NCBI RefSeq assembly: GCF_020873875.1
Contig: NZ_JAHWGU010000005.1
Span: 124,001-188,000 of the forward strand
Source of the DNA: Actinoplanes sp. DH11
GTDB lineage: Bacteria > Actinomycetota > Actinomycetes > Mycobacteriales > Micromonosporaceae
Length of the DNA stretch: 64,000 nucleotides
Direction: 5' to 3'
Shown: positions 56,447-64,000 of the stretch, piece by piece
Numbering within the stretch: position 1 is the first letter of the stretch
Layout of the letters: every line of letters begins with the position of its first letter
The notes under the pieces: model-generated
Seen by the model: only the letters and a program-made list of their open reading frames with translations
Databases searched by the model: none
What the model was told of the DNA's origin: nothing
Translations under genes and position numbers: made by a program

Positions 56447-56920
56447 TCAGGTGCGGCGCACGCCGTCGATCCAGAGGACGGTCACCGGGCAGCCGCGCTT
56501 GCGGGCGTAGGCGACCACGTCCGCGGTGCCGCCCAGCCCGCGCGCCGGCAGGCCGTCCCAGATCGCGAACAGGTGGTCGCACCGGTCCACCATGGCCTCC
56601 CCGGCGGCGAGGAAGCCCTGCTCGCACGGTTCGGTGTACGGCATCGTGACGACCGTCGCCGCGGCGTGGAGAAGGTCGGTGAACCGCGCGCGGCTGCCGT
56701 TGCCGGTCAGCGAGCCGGCGTAGTCAGCGCACGGCAGCACCGCCTCCAGCACGCCGCCGGCGGCCAGCACGTGCGCGGCGAACAGCTGGTCGGCGCCGTC
56801 GGCGAGGCTCGACACCCCGTGCAGGCGGGCGCCGGTGGGCAGCACCCGCTGCCAGTGCGCCACCGCGCGTTCGGCGATGCCCGGCGGAAGCATCCGGTGG
56901 CCGGTGATCCCGAACCGCAC
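56447..56920 (-). CDS. SLOG-fold (LOG/DprA-like) nucleotide-binding protein
   Basis: The 157-residue protein starts VRFGITGHRMLPPG. SLOG-type segments follow in order: GITGHR (4-9), GVSSLADGADQLFA (35-48), CDHLFAIWDG (114-123), and GGTADVVAYAR (130-140). SLOG domains bind or cleave nucleotides and serve as NAD- or nucleotide-derived signal sensors in several conflict systems, including ThsA of Thoeris. It is 17 bp downstream of the TIR-WD40 gene on the same strand, with GGAG in the gap, so it is the second gene of that operon. It has no effector domain of its own. Confidence 0.75.
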   Translation of the reverse strand: MRFGITGHRMLPPGIAERAVAHWQRVLPTGARLHGVSSLADGADQLFAAHVLAAGGVLEAVLPCADYAGSLTGNGSRARFTDLLHAAATVVTMPYTEPCEQGFLAAGEAMVDRCDHLFAIWDGLPARGLGGTADVVAYARKRGCPVTVLWIDGVRRT

Positions 56921-56937
56921 GCCGGGCTCCGCGCGTC

Positions 56938-59900
56938 TCAACAGGTGGCCCGGTGGGGGAGTTCGGGGACGTAACGGGCCCACTCGTCGGCGTCGAGGCC
57001 CCGGCCGCTGACCGCGCAGGCGTGCCGGACCGGGTCGGCGGCGAGGTCCGCCGGCACCGTGGTGGACCAGAGCGTGAGCTTCTTGGTGGTGCCGCTGTAG
57101 CTGTTGGCGACCGCCACGGTGCGCCCGTCCGGGCTGAACGCCGTGGTGTAGCTCTGCATGTCGGGCCGCTTCACCATGGCGAACCGGACCGGGGTGCTCG
57201 GGTCGGTGATGTCCCACAGAATCAGGGCGTTGTCCATGCCCGTGGTCGCCAGGACGTTCCCGTCCGGGCCGAACCCCGCCCAGACGGCGTAGCCCGAGTG
57301 GCCGGGAAGGGCGGCGACCCGGCGGGGCTGCAGCGGGTCCGCGACGTCCCAGATCATGACCAGCCCGTCGTCGGTGGTGGCGGCCGCCATGGTGCGCCCG
57401 TCCGGGCCGAACTCGAGCGATTGCGCGTGCGAGTTCGAGGAGTCCGACACCCGGATCGAGGTGAGCCGCACCGGCGCCGACCGGACGGTCATGTCCCAGA
57501 TGGACACGTTGGAGCCCTCGCCGACCGCCATGGTCTTCCCGTCGGGGGTGAACGCGATCGAGGACATCATGTCGCGGAGGCCGAGCTCGATGAGGCGGCT
57601 CGGCTTCGTCCGGTCGGTCAGGTCCCACAGTGACGTCTTGCCGGTGGAGTGGCCGATGGCCAGGGTGCGCCCGTCCGGGCTGAGCGCCATCGCCCACACC
57701 GGGTCACCCGGGTCGGCGAACCGGGACAGCAGCGCGGGTTCGGCCGGCCGTGTCATGTCGAGCACCGTCACCATGTTGTCCACGCTGACCAGGGCCAGGG
57801 TGCGGCCGTCCTTGCTGAGGGCCATCGCGTCCACCTTGCCGCTGTGCAGCGCGAGACCGTCGCGCCGGACCGGGGCGCCCGGCCGGGTGAGGTCCCAGGA
57901 CACCCCGGTCCCCTCCCGGCCCGCGGCGAACAACGACCGGTTGTCCGTCCCGAAGGCCAGGCCCATCAGCCGTCCCGGGAAAGGAGCGGACATGGTGGCG
58001 ACCGGGTCCCGGCCGTACCGGCCGCGGGTGTACCAGACCTTCGCTGTCTGCCGGTCGCCGGCGATGGTGAGTGCCCGCGAGTCCGGGCTGAAGGCCATCG
58101 ACCGGACCGGGCCGCCGCGGGCGTTCAGGGCGGCGATCTGGGCCAGGAACGTCGGCCACTCGTTGTTGTAGTCGAAGCTCCACAGCGCGGTGAGGCCGTC
58201 CGAGTCGCCGAAAGCGATCATGTCGCCGTCCGGGCTGAACTCCACCGAGCGCAGCGTGCTGTCGAACCGCACCACGCGCTGCGACGAACCCTGCCGGGGC
58301 TTGTCCGGGTCGGTCACCTGCCACAGGTACAGGTAACCGCTGGGACCCATGACCGCGACCACGGGCTGCGTCGGGTGGAACGCGATCGGCGCGTCGGGCA
58401 CCTTGTCACCCCAGCCCGGCGTGACCACGGAACGCCGCACCGGGGCGGTGCGGTCCGACAGATCCCAGACGTGCACCTCGTCGCCGCTGGTCAGACCGAG
58501 ACGACCATCAGGACCGAACTTCAAGGGGTACGCCTTCGGCAGTGTCGAAAGCGCGACCGGGGCCGTACCGCTGACATCCCAGAGGACGGTGTCCTTGGCG
58601 CCGTTGCTCGTCGCGACGGTGCGGCCGTCCGGGCTGAACGTGACCGCCACGATTCCGGCTGCGTCGGTGAACGTCGTCGCCCGTACCGGCCGGGCCGGGT
58701 TCTCGATGTTCCACAGCACCGCCTCCGGGCCGCCGTCGAAGACCGCGAGGGTCCGCCCGCCCCGGTCGGTGGCGAGCGTCTTCTCAGCGGTCCCGGCGGC
58801 CGGTAGCTGAGCCAGCCGGACCGGTCTCGCCGCGTCCGACGTGTCCCACAGCGACACCGTCCCGCCGGCGCCGCTGGTGACGAAGACCTGGCCGGCGGCC
58901 GCCGCGACACCTGTCACGTCGGTGAGGGTGCCGGCGTAGTTCGTCGACATCGCGAGGTGGCTGAGCTGCTCGGCGGTCTGCGCGTCGGGGTGTACGCGCT
59001 GCGCCGCCGCGCCCAGCATGAGCGCCTTCTTCGGGTCGTCGACGATCATCGCGCGGGCCCGGGACATCAGCCGCCGGTTGACCGCGATGCGCTGCTGCAA
59101 CGCCGCTTCCTCCCGCTGGCGCCGGGCCTCCTCCGCCGCCTCCCGGGCGAGCTGTTCCTGCTTCTTGCGCTCCGCGTCGGCCTTGCGCGCCTGCTCCTGG
59201 TGCCAGACGGCGAGCCGCTCCTGCTCCTGGGCCCGGGCGGTGGCCTGGTTGGCGAGTTCCTGCTGCTGCCGGGCGTACGCCAGCTGCCGCTCGGCATTGG
59301 CCTTCTGCCGCTCGGCCTCCTCGGCGGCGTCCTGGGCCAGCTCCTGCTGCCGCTCGGCGTTCTTCTTCTGCTCCTCCGCGTCGGCCTGCTGGCGTTCCGC
59401 GTCGGCCCGGTACCGCCTGGCGTTCGCCTGTTCCCGCTCCGCCTCGGCCGAGGCCTCCGCGGCCAGCGCCCGCTGAAGTTTCGCGTCCTCCTGCCGGAGT
59501 GCCGCGTCGGCCCGGAACCGCTCGGCGTCGGCCTGCTCCTGCGCGGCCGCGGCGGACGCCTTCTCGGCGAGTTTCTCCTGCCGCCGGGTCTCGTCGCTCG
59601 CCACCCGGGCCCGGTCCTCCTGGACCCGCGCGTTCTCCTGCTGCCGCTGCGACTCCTGGGTGGCGCGTTCGGCGGTGCTGCGCTGCTGCGACGCCAGTGC
59701 CTGCTGTGCCCGGGCGTCCACCGCGGCGGCGTTGGCCCGGTTCGCGTTGCGCACCGCTGCGACACCGGTCAGCGAGGTGACCAGGGTGAGCATCACCAGC
59801 GTCACGGCCGCCACCGTGGACAGCCGCCGGGCCCGCCGGTGCTGCCGGACGTCCTCGCCCTCCAGCTCGTCCTTGCTGACGCCGTGCATCGGCGCGGCAA

Positions 59901-60384
59901 GCTGCGCGATGGCGTCGCGGAACCGGCTGTGCTGAAGACTCAGGTGCAGGTCGTCGCGGGCCCAGCGCAGGTCCAGGTAGAGCGGTTCCTCGGCGAGGAC
60001 GCCGCGCAGTGCCGCCGGCACCGCGGTGGAGGCGGCGGTGAAGTCGCGGGCGACCGGATCCCACTGCCACTCGCCGTCGGTCACCACCGGCAGGATCCGG
60101 TCCGGTGACTTCGTCGCCAGCCAGTGCTCGATCTCCCGGTTGACCCACGGTGAGCGTGCCGCTTCGGGGGAGGCGAGCAGCACGAAGTGCTTCGAGCCGT
60201 CCAGCGCCTCCTGGATCGAGGTCCACAGCTTGGGCGTCACGGCCAGCCCGGTCTGGTCCCGGAAGATCCACAACGCGCGACGCTGGTGCCAGGGCTTCGC
60301 CAGCCGGTGCAGACCCCGCTGGACGGCCGGTGCGAGCCGCCCGTCGGCGGCGTGACTGTACGAGATGAAGCCATCGAACGGCAT
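56938..60384 (-). CDS. TIR-TM-coiled coil-WD40 protein, 1148 aa
   Basis: The TIR domain (about 1-165) reads FDGFISYSHAAD, ALWIFRDQTGLAVTPKLW (BB-loop region) and SPWVNREIEHW. E84 in WVNRE is placed like the NADase catalytic Glu. A membrane helix (about 188-210) follows. A long charged coiled coil rich in Gln, Glu, Ala and Arg (about 215-455) then leads into a helical DDPKKALMLGAAAQRVHP segment. Fourteen WD40-like repeats (about 510-1135), counted from their FSPDGR...LWD ends, would make two seven-bladed propellers. The layout suggests a membrane-tethered sensor whose oligomerisation activates the TIR enzyme. SLOG gene downstream. Confidence 0.88.
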   Translation of the reverse strand: MPFDGFISYSHAADGRLAPAVQRGLHRLAKPWHQRRALWIFRDQTGLAVTPKLWTSIQEALDGSKHFVLLASPEAARSPWVNREIEHWLATKSPDRILPVVTDGEWQWDPVARDFTAASTAVPAALRGVLAEEPLYLDLRWARDDLHLSLQHSRFRDAIAQLAAPMHGVSKDELEGEDVRQHRRARRLSTVAAVTLVMLTLVTSLTGVAAVRNANRANAAAVDARAQQALASQQRSTAERATQESQRQQENARVQEDRARVASDETRRQEKLAEKASAAAAQEQADAERFRADAALRQEDAKLQRALAAEASAEAEREQANARRYRADAERQQADAEEQKKNAERQQELAQDAAEEAERQKANAERQLAYARQQQELANQATARAQEQERLAVWHQEQARKADAERKKQEQLAREAAEEARRQREEAALQQRIAVNRRLMSRARAMIVDDPKKALMLGAAAQRVHPDAQTAEQLSHLAMSTNYAGTLTDVTGVAAAAGQVFVTSGAGGTVSLWDTSDAARPVRLAQLPAAGTAEKTLATDRGGRTLAVFDGGPEAVLWNIENPARPVRATTFTDAAGIVAVTFSPDGRTVATSNGAKDTVLWDVSGTAPVALSTLPKAYPLKFGPDGRLGLTSGDEVHVWDLSDRTAPVRRSVVTPGWGDKVPDAPIAFHPTQPVVAVMGPSGYLYLWQVTDPDKPRQGSSQRVVRFDSTLRSVEFSPDGDMIAFGDSDGLTALWSFDYNNEWPTFLAQIAALNARGGPVRSMAFSPDSRALTIAGDRQTAKVWYTRGRYGRDPVATMSAPFPGRLMGLAFGTDNRSLFAAGREGTGVSWDLTRPGAPVRRDGLALHSGKVDAMALSKDGRTLALVSVDNMVTVLDMTRPAEPALLSRFADPGDPVWAMALSPDGRTLAIGHSTGKTSLWDLTDRTKPSRLIELGLRDMMSSIAFTPDGKTMAVGEGSNVSIWDMTVRSAPVRLTSIRVSDSSNSHAQSLEFGPDGRTMAAATTDDGLVMIWDVADPLQPRRVAALPGHSGYAVWAGFGPDGNVLATTGMDNALILWDITDPSTPVRFAMVKRPDMQSYTTAFSPDGRTVAVANSYSGTTKKLTLWSTTVPADLAADPVRHACAVSGRGLDADEWARYVPELPHRATC
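59050..59740 (-). repeat. coiled-coil coding region with repeated ERQQ/AEAEREQ motifs
   Basis: Degenerate 33-bp-like units encode an eleven-residue periodic helix (AERQQELAQDA, AERQKANAERQ and similar). Base composition is strongly GCC/CGC-skewed. It is within the TIR-WD40 gene. Confidence 0.55.
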
Positions 60385-60515
60385 GGTTGTCCCCGTGATC
60401 GGCAGGATCGGCGGTGGACGATTCTCCCCGCCGCCGGCCCGCAGGTAAAGGCGCGTGGGTGAGACCGGGGGATCCCCTGTGGCGGTGACCCGCCGTCATG
60501 TGTTTTGATCTATCC

Positions 60516-60549
60516 GAGCCGGGCATTCTCCCCCGTGGATGCCCGGCTC
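60516..60549. promoter_or_regulatory. perfect hairpin in divergent TIR/NACHT promoter region
   Basis: Arms GAGCCGGGCAT / ATGCCCGGCTC (11 bp) with a 12-base loop lie 85 bp before the NACHT gene and 132 bp before the TIR gene. It could be an operator, a leader hairpin, or a terminator of a short transcript. Confidence 0.5.
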
Positions 60550-60633
60550 CCCATTTCCGGCCGGCTGCCGTGATAAGGAACAGGCCCCGGCGCCTCAAGG
60601 TCAAAGTGACAGCGGCCGATCGCTGCTGCCACC

Positions 60634-63138
60634 ATGTCCGCCGTGCAGACACTCCTTGCTGGAGTCGCCGCGGTTGTGCTGGTGATTGCGGCTACTGCGG
60701 TACTCGCCGGCGGTGAAGGCCTCGACGCGATGGACAAAATCTCCAGTGTCGGAGCGTTCGCGCTGGCAACTGTCGCCGCCGTGACGGCATGGCGTCAGCG
60801 ACCCCGCCCGCACATGCCCGCGCCCACCCTGCTGCCCTCCCGAGCCCGCCGTGCCTACCTGAAGTGGATCATTGCGCGCAACCGGGACATGGACTTTCGC
60901 GGTCTCAACACGCAGAGCCCTCACTATCTCTCCGTGGAGAGCGTCTTCGTCGACGTCAGTCTCATGCCGCGGCCGATCCATCTGGCATCCGGAGATCCCG
61001 TGGCGAAGAGCGACGACGGATTGATGGAACGCCGACAGATATGGTCGTTCCTGACCGAGTGGCCGCCCCGGACACTCGCGATTGTGGGTCCGCCCGGCGC
61101 GGGCAAGACGACCTTGCTCAAGCATCTGGCTCTTCTTCTCGCATCGGGGCGTGGGCCAACCCGGTTGCTGCGTAAGCGGATACCTGTGCTGTTGGTCATC
61201 CGTGATCAGTCGTCCGCCATTGCGGAGGACCCGGAATTGCCACTGATCGAGGCGGTGGCAGCCGCCTTGCCGCCCGAACTCCGAGGCGCGAGACCCTGGT
61301 TGGAACGGCAATTCAGTCGCGGCGCCTCCCTGGTCATGATCGACGGTCTGGACGAGGTAGCTGATCCGGGTCAGCGCCGGGCGATCTCGGCCTGGTTGGA
61401 ACGCCAGATCTCGGTTCACCACGCCAACGGCTTTCTTCTCACGTCCCGGCCGTACGGCTATCAGAGCAACCCGCTGAACTCGGCGGACGTCCTACAGGTG
61501 AGACCTTTCACTGATGACCAGATTGAGCGTTTCGTTCGGCTCTGGTACACGGCCACCGAGATCAGGCAGGCCGGCCGCAGGGATGACGTGGTCACGTCGG
61601 ACGCCAAAGGCAAAGCGGATGATCTCTTGCAGCGGCTCCGTGACAATCCGCAATTGTACGACCTAGGCGTCAATCCGCTTCTGTTGACCATGATTGCTCA
61701 AGTCCATAACTATCGGGGCGTTCTGCCGGGTGGCCGGGCCGGTCTCTACCGGGAAATCTGTCATGGTTTTCTCGGCGGTCGACGAGCGGCCAAGGGGCTG
61801 AGCAGTGAGCTGACCTCAGATCAACAGGAGTCGGTGCTCAGGTGCCTTGCACTGGCCATGATGCAGGGCTCCAAACGCGACATCGAGGCCGGCGACGCCG
61901 CGCGGCTGATCCACGAGCAACTGGCGCGGGTGGCACCCGGTGTGAGTCCTGAGGAATTCCTCGCTGCGACGGAGCAGCAAAGTGGCCTGATCGTCCAGCG
62001 CGAGAATGGCGTGTACGCATTCGCTCATCTCACCTTCCAGGAGTTTCTCGCCGCGGTTCGCTTGCGCGAGCAGAGTCAGCACGGATATCTGGCCGCACGT
62101 ACTGACAACCCGTGGTGGCGGGAGGTGACGCTGCTCTACTGCGCCAATGCGGACGCCGGCCCGATTGTTGAGGCTTGTCTTCGTGAGGACACGGTTCGAT
62201 CGCTTCTGCTCGCGTCCGACTGTGCCGAGGTGGCCCGGGAGCTCGATCCTCGATTGCGTCAGCAGCTGGACTGGGTGCTCTCCAACGAGACACACTCCGG
62301 TGACCTCCGGCGTGCGGGGCTCATCGGGCAGGTGATCCTGGCCCGCAAGCTGCGTCGCGTGCGTCATCCGCGGCCCGGATTGGTTCTGGTCAGTGAGCCG
62401 ATCACTAATGCGGAGTTCGATCTGTACCTACGGGTGAGCAAGGGGGACAGCCCGGCGTACTGGCCCGCTCACTGGACGAGAGCTCTGGTGCTCCGTCGAC
62501 CCGACGATCCGGTCGTCGGTCTGACGGTCAAGGAGAAAAAGGCGTTCTGTTCCTGGGTGAGTTCGAGCAGTGAATGGACTTACGGTGTTGACTCGTTCGA
62601 TGCGTGGACTTGGCCGGAGTCGATCGAGTTCCCCGAGGAGGGGGCGGTGACAAAGATTGATTTCTCCTTCGACGCAACCGACCGTGAATCAGTCAGTTCC
62701 GGTGGATCAATTATCGCCAAAGAGTCTTATCTTGATGCTGTCTGCGGCGTTTCGCATCAAGGCCTACGCCACTGGAATGGCGGTTGGGGCGAGCGACCCG
62801 CCGGAGCAGCTGGATTCGTGAGCGCTGCCGACATGGCCAACGCCATACGATCTGTTCGTGTCAAGCTCCGCCTTATGCGGCTCCTCGACAACGGCTTCGT
62901 CTGTCTCGACAACATCGAGGATGTGTGGGCCGGTTGGCAGTCATCTCCGGACCGTGACCCGGATGACCTGCTGGTGATTGTGGAAAGCGCATGTGAACTC
63001 GCCGAATCGGTCTGGCACTCTCATCACGGCCTGATGGCCGACGAGGTGACACGTGTGCTGGACTGCGCCATCATGCTGCACTGGCAGGCCAGCGGTCTGA
63101 TCAGGTCGACAGCCCAACTGTGGTTGCGCCGCTCTTGA
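60634..63138 (+). CDS. membrane-anchored NACHT ATPase with FGE-sulfatase-like C terminus
   Basis: Two N-terminal membrane helices (about 5-25 and 38-53) precede a NACHT domain with Walker A GPPGAGKTT (152-160), Walker B LVMIDGLDEVA (233-243), and FLLTSRPYG. A helical/winged-helix part follows, ending with the FAHLTFQEFLAAV segment (463-475). Residues about 575-665 resemble the formylglycine-generating-enzyme/sulfatase-modifying fold: EPITNAEFDLYLRVSKGDSPAYW, DDPVVGLTVKEKKAFCSWV. The usual active-site cysteine pair is not seen. GC content and codon use are clearly lower than in the neighbours. Such NACHT proteins act as anti-phage sensors; here the target is unknown. Confidence 0.85.
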   Translation: MSAVQTLLAGVAAVVLVIAATAVLAGGEGLDAMDKISSVGAFALATVAAVTAWRQRPRPHMPAPTLLPSRARRAYLKWIIARNRDMDFRGLNTQSPHYLSVESVFVDVSLMPRPIHLASGDPVAKSDDGLMERRQIWSFLTEWPPRTLAIVGPPGAGKTTLLKHLALLLASGRGPTRLLRKRIPVLLVIRDQSSAIAEDPELPLIEAVAAALPPELRGARPWLERQFSRGASLVMIDGLDEVADPGQRRAISAWLERQISVHHANGFLLTSRPYGYQSNPLNSADVLQVRPFTDDQIERFVRLWYTATEIRQAGRRDDVVTSDAKGKADDLLQRLRDNPQLYDLGVNPLLLTMIAQVHNYRGVLPGGRAGLYREICHGFLGGRRAAKGLSSELTSDQQESVLRCLALAMMQGSKRDIEAGDAARLIHEQLARVAPGVSPEEFLAATEQQSGLIVQRENGVYAFAHLTFQEFLAAVRLREQSQHGYLAARTDNPWWREVTLLYCANADAGPIVEACLREDTVRSLLLASDCAEVARELDPRLRQQLDWVLSNETHSGDLRRAGLIGQVILARKLRRVRHPRPGLVLVSEPITNAEFDLYLRVSKGDSPAYWPAHWTRALVLRRPDDPVVGLTVKEKKAFCSWVSSSSEWTYGVDSFDAWTWPESIEFPEEGAVTKIDFSFDATDRESVSSGGSIIAKESYLDAVCGVSHQGLRHWNGGWGERPAGAAGFVSAADMANAIRSVRVKLRLMRLLDNGFVCLDNIEDVWAGWQSSPDRDPDDLLVIVESACELAESVWHSHHGLMADEVTRVLDCAIMLHWQASGLIRSTAQLWLRRS

Positions 63139-63228
63139 CGATCCAGATCCGCTGTCTCCAGAGGCCGGGGCGCCTGCTCCACCGCACACTCCCGTGCCGA
63201 AGCCTCCGGGTGGGAACCGATCGCCTCG

Positions 63229-63621
63229 TCAGCGGCGCCGCGCGTCCCACGCCAGGGCCAGGCCGGTCGCCACCGCGCCTGCGCCCTCCCACGCGGCGAC
63301 GCCCAGGAAGCCGCCCGGTGCGACGCCGGTGAGCACCAGGGTGGTGAAGACCGCGCAGGTGAGCAGCCGGAACGGGACCGTGAACCGGAAGAACGGGCGC
63401 CATCGGGTGGCCGCTGCCACCAGGTAGTACACGCCCATGTTGAGCGAGGCCATCGACGACGCCGTCACGAACACCCGGGTCGAGTCGGGGACGTCGGTGG
63501 CGAAACCGGAACTGCCGAGGACCACCGCCGGCGCGAGCAGGCCGGCCACGCCGAAGAGCGCCGCCATCGCACCGAACACGGCGACCGTCCAGCCCGCGGC
63601 CGAACCCGGGGAGAATCTCAC
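63229..63621 (-). CDS. small four-helix membrane protein
   Basis: The 130-residue product has four hydrophobic helices (WTVAVFGAMAALFGVAGLL, FVTASSMASLNMGVYYLVAA, FFRFTVPFRLLTCAVFTTLVL, FLGVAAWEGAGAVATGLALAW). This resembles DoxX-like or DUF4345-type small membrane proteins. I chose the GTG at 63621; the frame stays open upstream through the 21-bp repeat, but that part looks non-coding. The function is unknown. Confidence 0.7.
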   Translation of the reverse strand: MRFSPGSAAGWTVAVFGAMAALFGVAGLLAPAVVLGSSGFATDVPDSTRVFVTASSMASLNMGVYYLVAAATRWRPFFRFTVPFRLLTCAVFTTLVLTGVAPGGFLGVAAWEGAGAVATGLALAWDARRR

Positions 63622-63623
63622 GC

Positions 63624-63750
63624 GGATCAATCTAACCGAAGCGTGGATCAATCCAACCGGGGCGTGGATCGATCCCACTGAGGCGTCGATCAATGCAGTT
63701 AAGGCGCCGATCAAAGCAGTTGAGGCGCCGGTCGATCTAGCCGAGGCGCC
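63624..63750. repeat. 21-bp tandem repeat, 6 copies
   Basis: Units of GATCAATCTAACCGAAGCGTG type are repeated six times with drift, between the flavin reductase end and the four-helix protein gene. In one frame they encode heptads such as LIDASVG. Confidence 0.85.
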
Positions 63751-64000
63751 GGAACCGGCTGCCGTGGAACACCAGTGGCGGCACGTCGGGATCGGCGTCC
63801 AGGTCGTGCACCCGCAGCAGCACGATGTCGTGGTCACCGGCCGGGATCTCGCGTTCGACCGAGCAGTCCAGCCACGCGCTGGAGCCGTCGAGCAGGATCG
63901 CGCCGTCTTCACTGGCCCGCCAGTCGAGGGCCGCGAACCGGTCGGCGTCGCGGGCGCTGAGCTGGCGGCCGGCGTTCTCCTGGTGTGCGCCGAGCACGCT
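63737..64000 (-). CDS. flavin reductase-like protein, C-terminal part (5' truncated)
   Basis: Only the last 87 residues lie in the window. They read ENAGRQLSARDADRF, WLDCSVEREIPAGDHDIVLLRVHDL and PLVFHGSRFRRLG, the usual end of split-barrel flavin reductases (GDHDIVLG and PLVFHxGxFRRL). It should bind FMN or FAD as the small component of a two-component oxygenase. The start lies outside the window. The end runs into the 21-bp repeat. Confidence 0.85.
   Translation of the reverse strand, partial: SVLGAHQENAGRQLSARDADRFAALDWRASEDGAILLDGSSAWLDCSVEREIPAGDHDIVLLRVHDLDADPDVPPLVFHGSRFRRLG

Noticed and set aside
58784..60652. 622-codon minus-strand frame overlapping the TIR gene
   Set aside because: It is another reading of the TIR-coiled-coil gene. 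Its residues are Gly/Arg-rich and carry no motif.

Overview
The window is high-GC actinomycete chromosome, most likely Actinoplanes or a close relative in the Micromonosporaceae. The main pointers are many GTG/TTG starts, leaderless-looking genes, an SsgB-type sporulation protein, a MerR regulator of the TioE type, and AfsR/SARP-like and NarL-type signalling proteins. There are no phage or IS genes, no rRNA and no CRISPR array. One tRNA (Val, anticodon CAC) lies at 44.8 kb.

Layout. 0-14 kb: a GH13 fragment, TspO, a PGRP-domain secreted protein, a GDSL hydrolase, an MDR oxidoreductase, the KDPG aldolase/KDG kinase pair, a PRC-barrel protein, an erythromycin-esterase-like/DUF6194 fusion, and isochorismatase-like plus GlxA-type genes. 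14-31 kb: secreted enzymes (pectate lyase PL3, S8 and S1 proteases, a class A beta-lactamase-fold protein), a MobA-like nucleotidyltransferase coupled to an unknown Rossmann-like protein, a two-component system, two flavin enzymes with paired operator-like palindromes, and a coupled DUF1990/metallo-beta-lactamase/DedA operon. 30.5-35 kb: a same-strand lipid and membrane cluster (diacylglycerol-kinase family, YihY, double PAP2, EEP-family phosphatase). 36-44 kb: hydrolase, diguanylate cyclase with TPR-like region, TPR/membrane protein, a TcmP-like protein, Rrf2 and AraC regulators, ssgB. 45-53 kb: an APH-like kinase, a GTPase with a coupled small partner, two TetR regulators with clear operators, an SDR, an AraC-DinB fusion with a DHFR-like partner, and two gene remnants.

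53.3-63.1 kb reads as a signalling/conflict region. It holds an AfsR-like STAND regulator, then (opposite strand, one operon) a TIR-TM-coiled coil-double WD40 propeller protein followed by a small SLOG-fold protein, then a divergent membrane-anchored NACHT ATPase with an FGE-sulfatase-like C terminus and visibly lower GC. TIR plus SLOG recalls the enzyme/sensor logic of Thoeris in a different architecture, so this is my leading candidate for an undescribed system.

The second striking theme is repeats. Three 75-bp palindromic elements (15.7, 26.4 and 35.2 kb) share a core and loop, while their outer arms differ by compensatory changes on both sides. Around them lie tandem repeats, including 18 copies of CACGG and an array of about five 60-bp hairpin units. 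Several genes carry in-frame repeats of the same slippage-prone kind.
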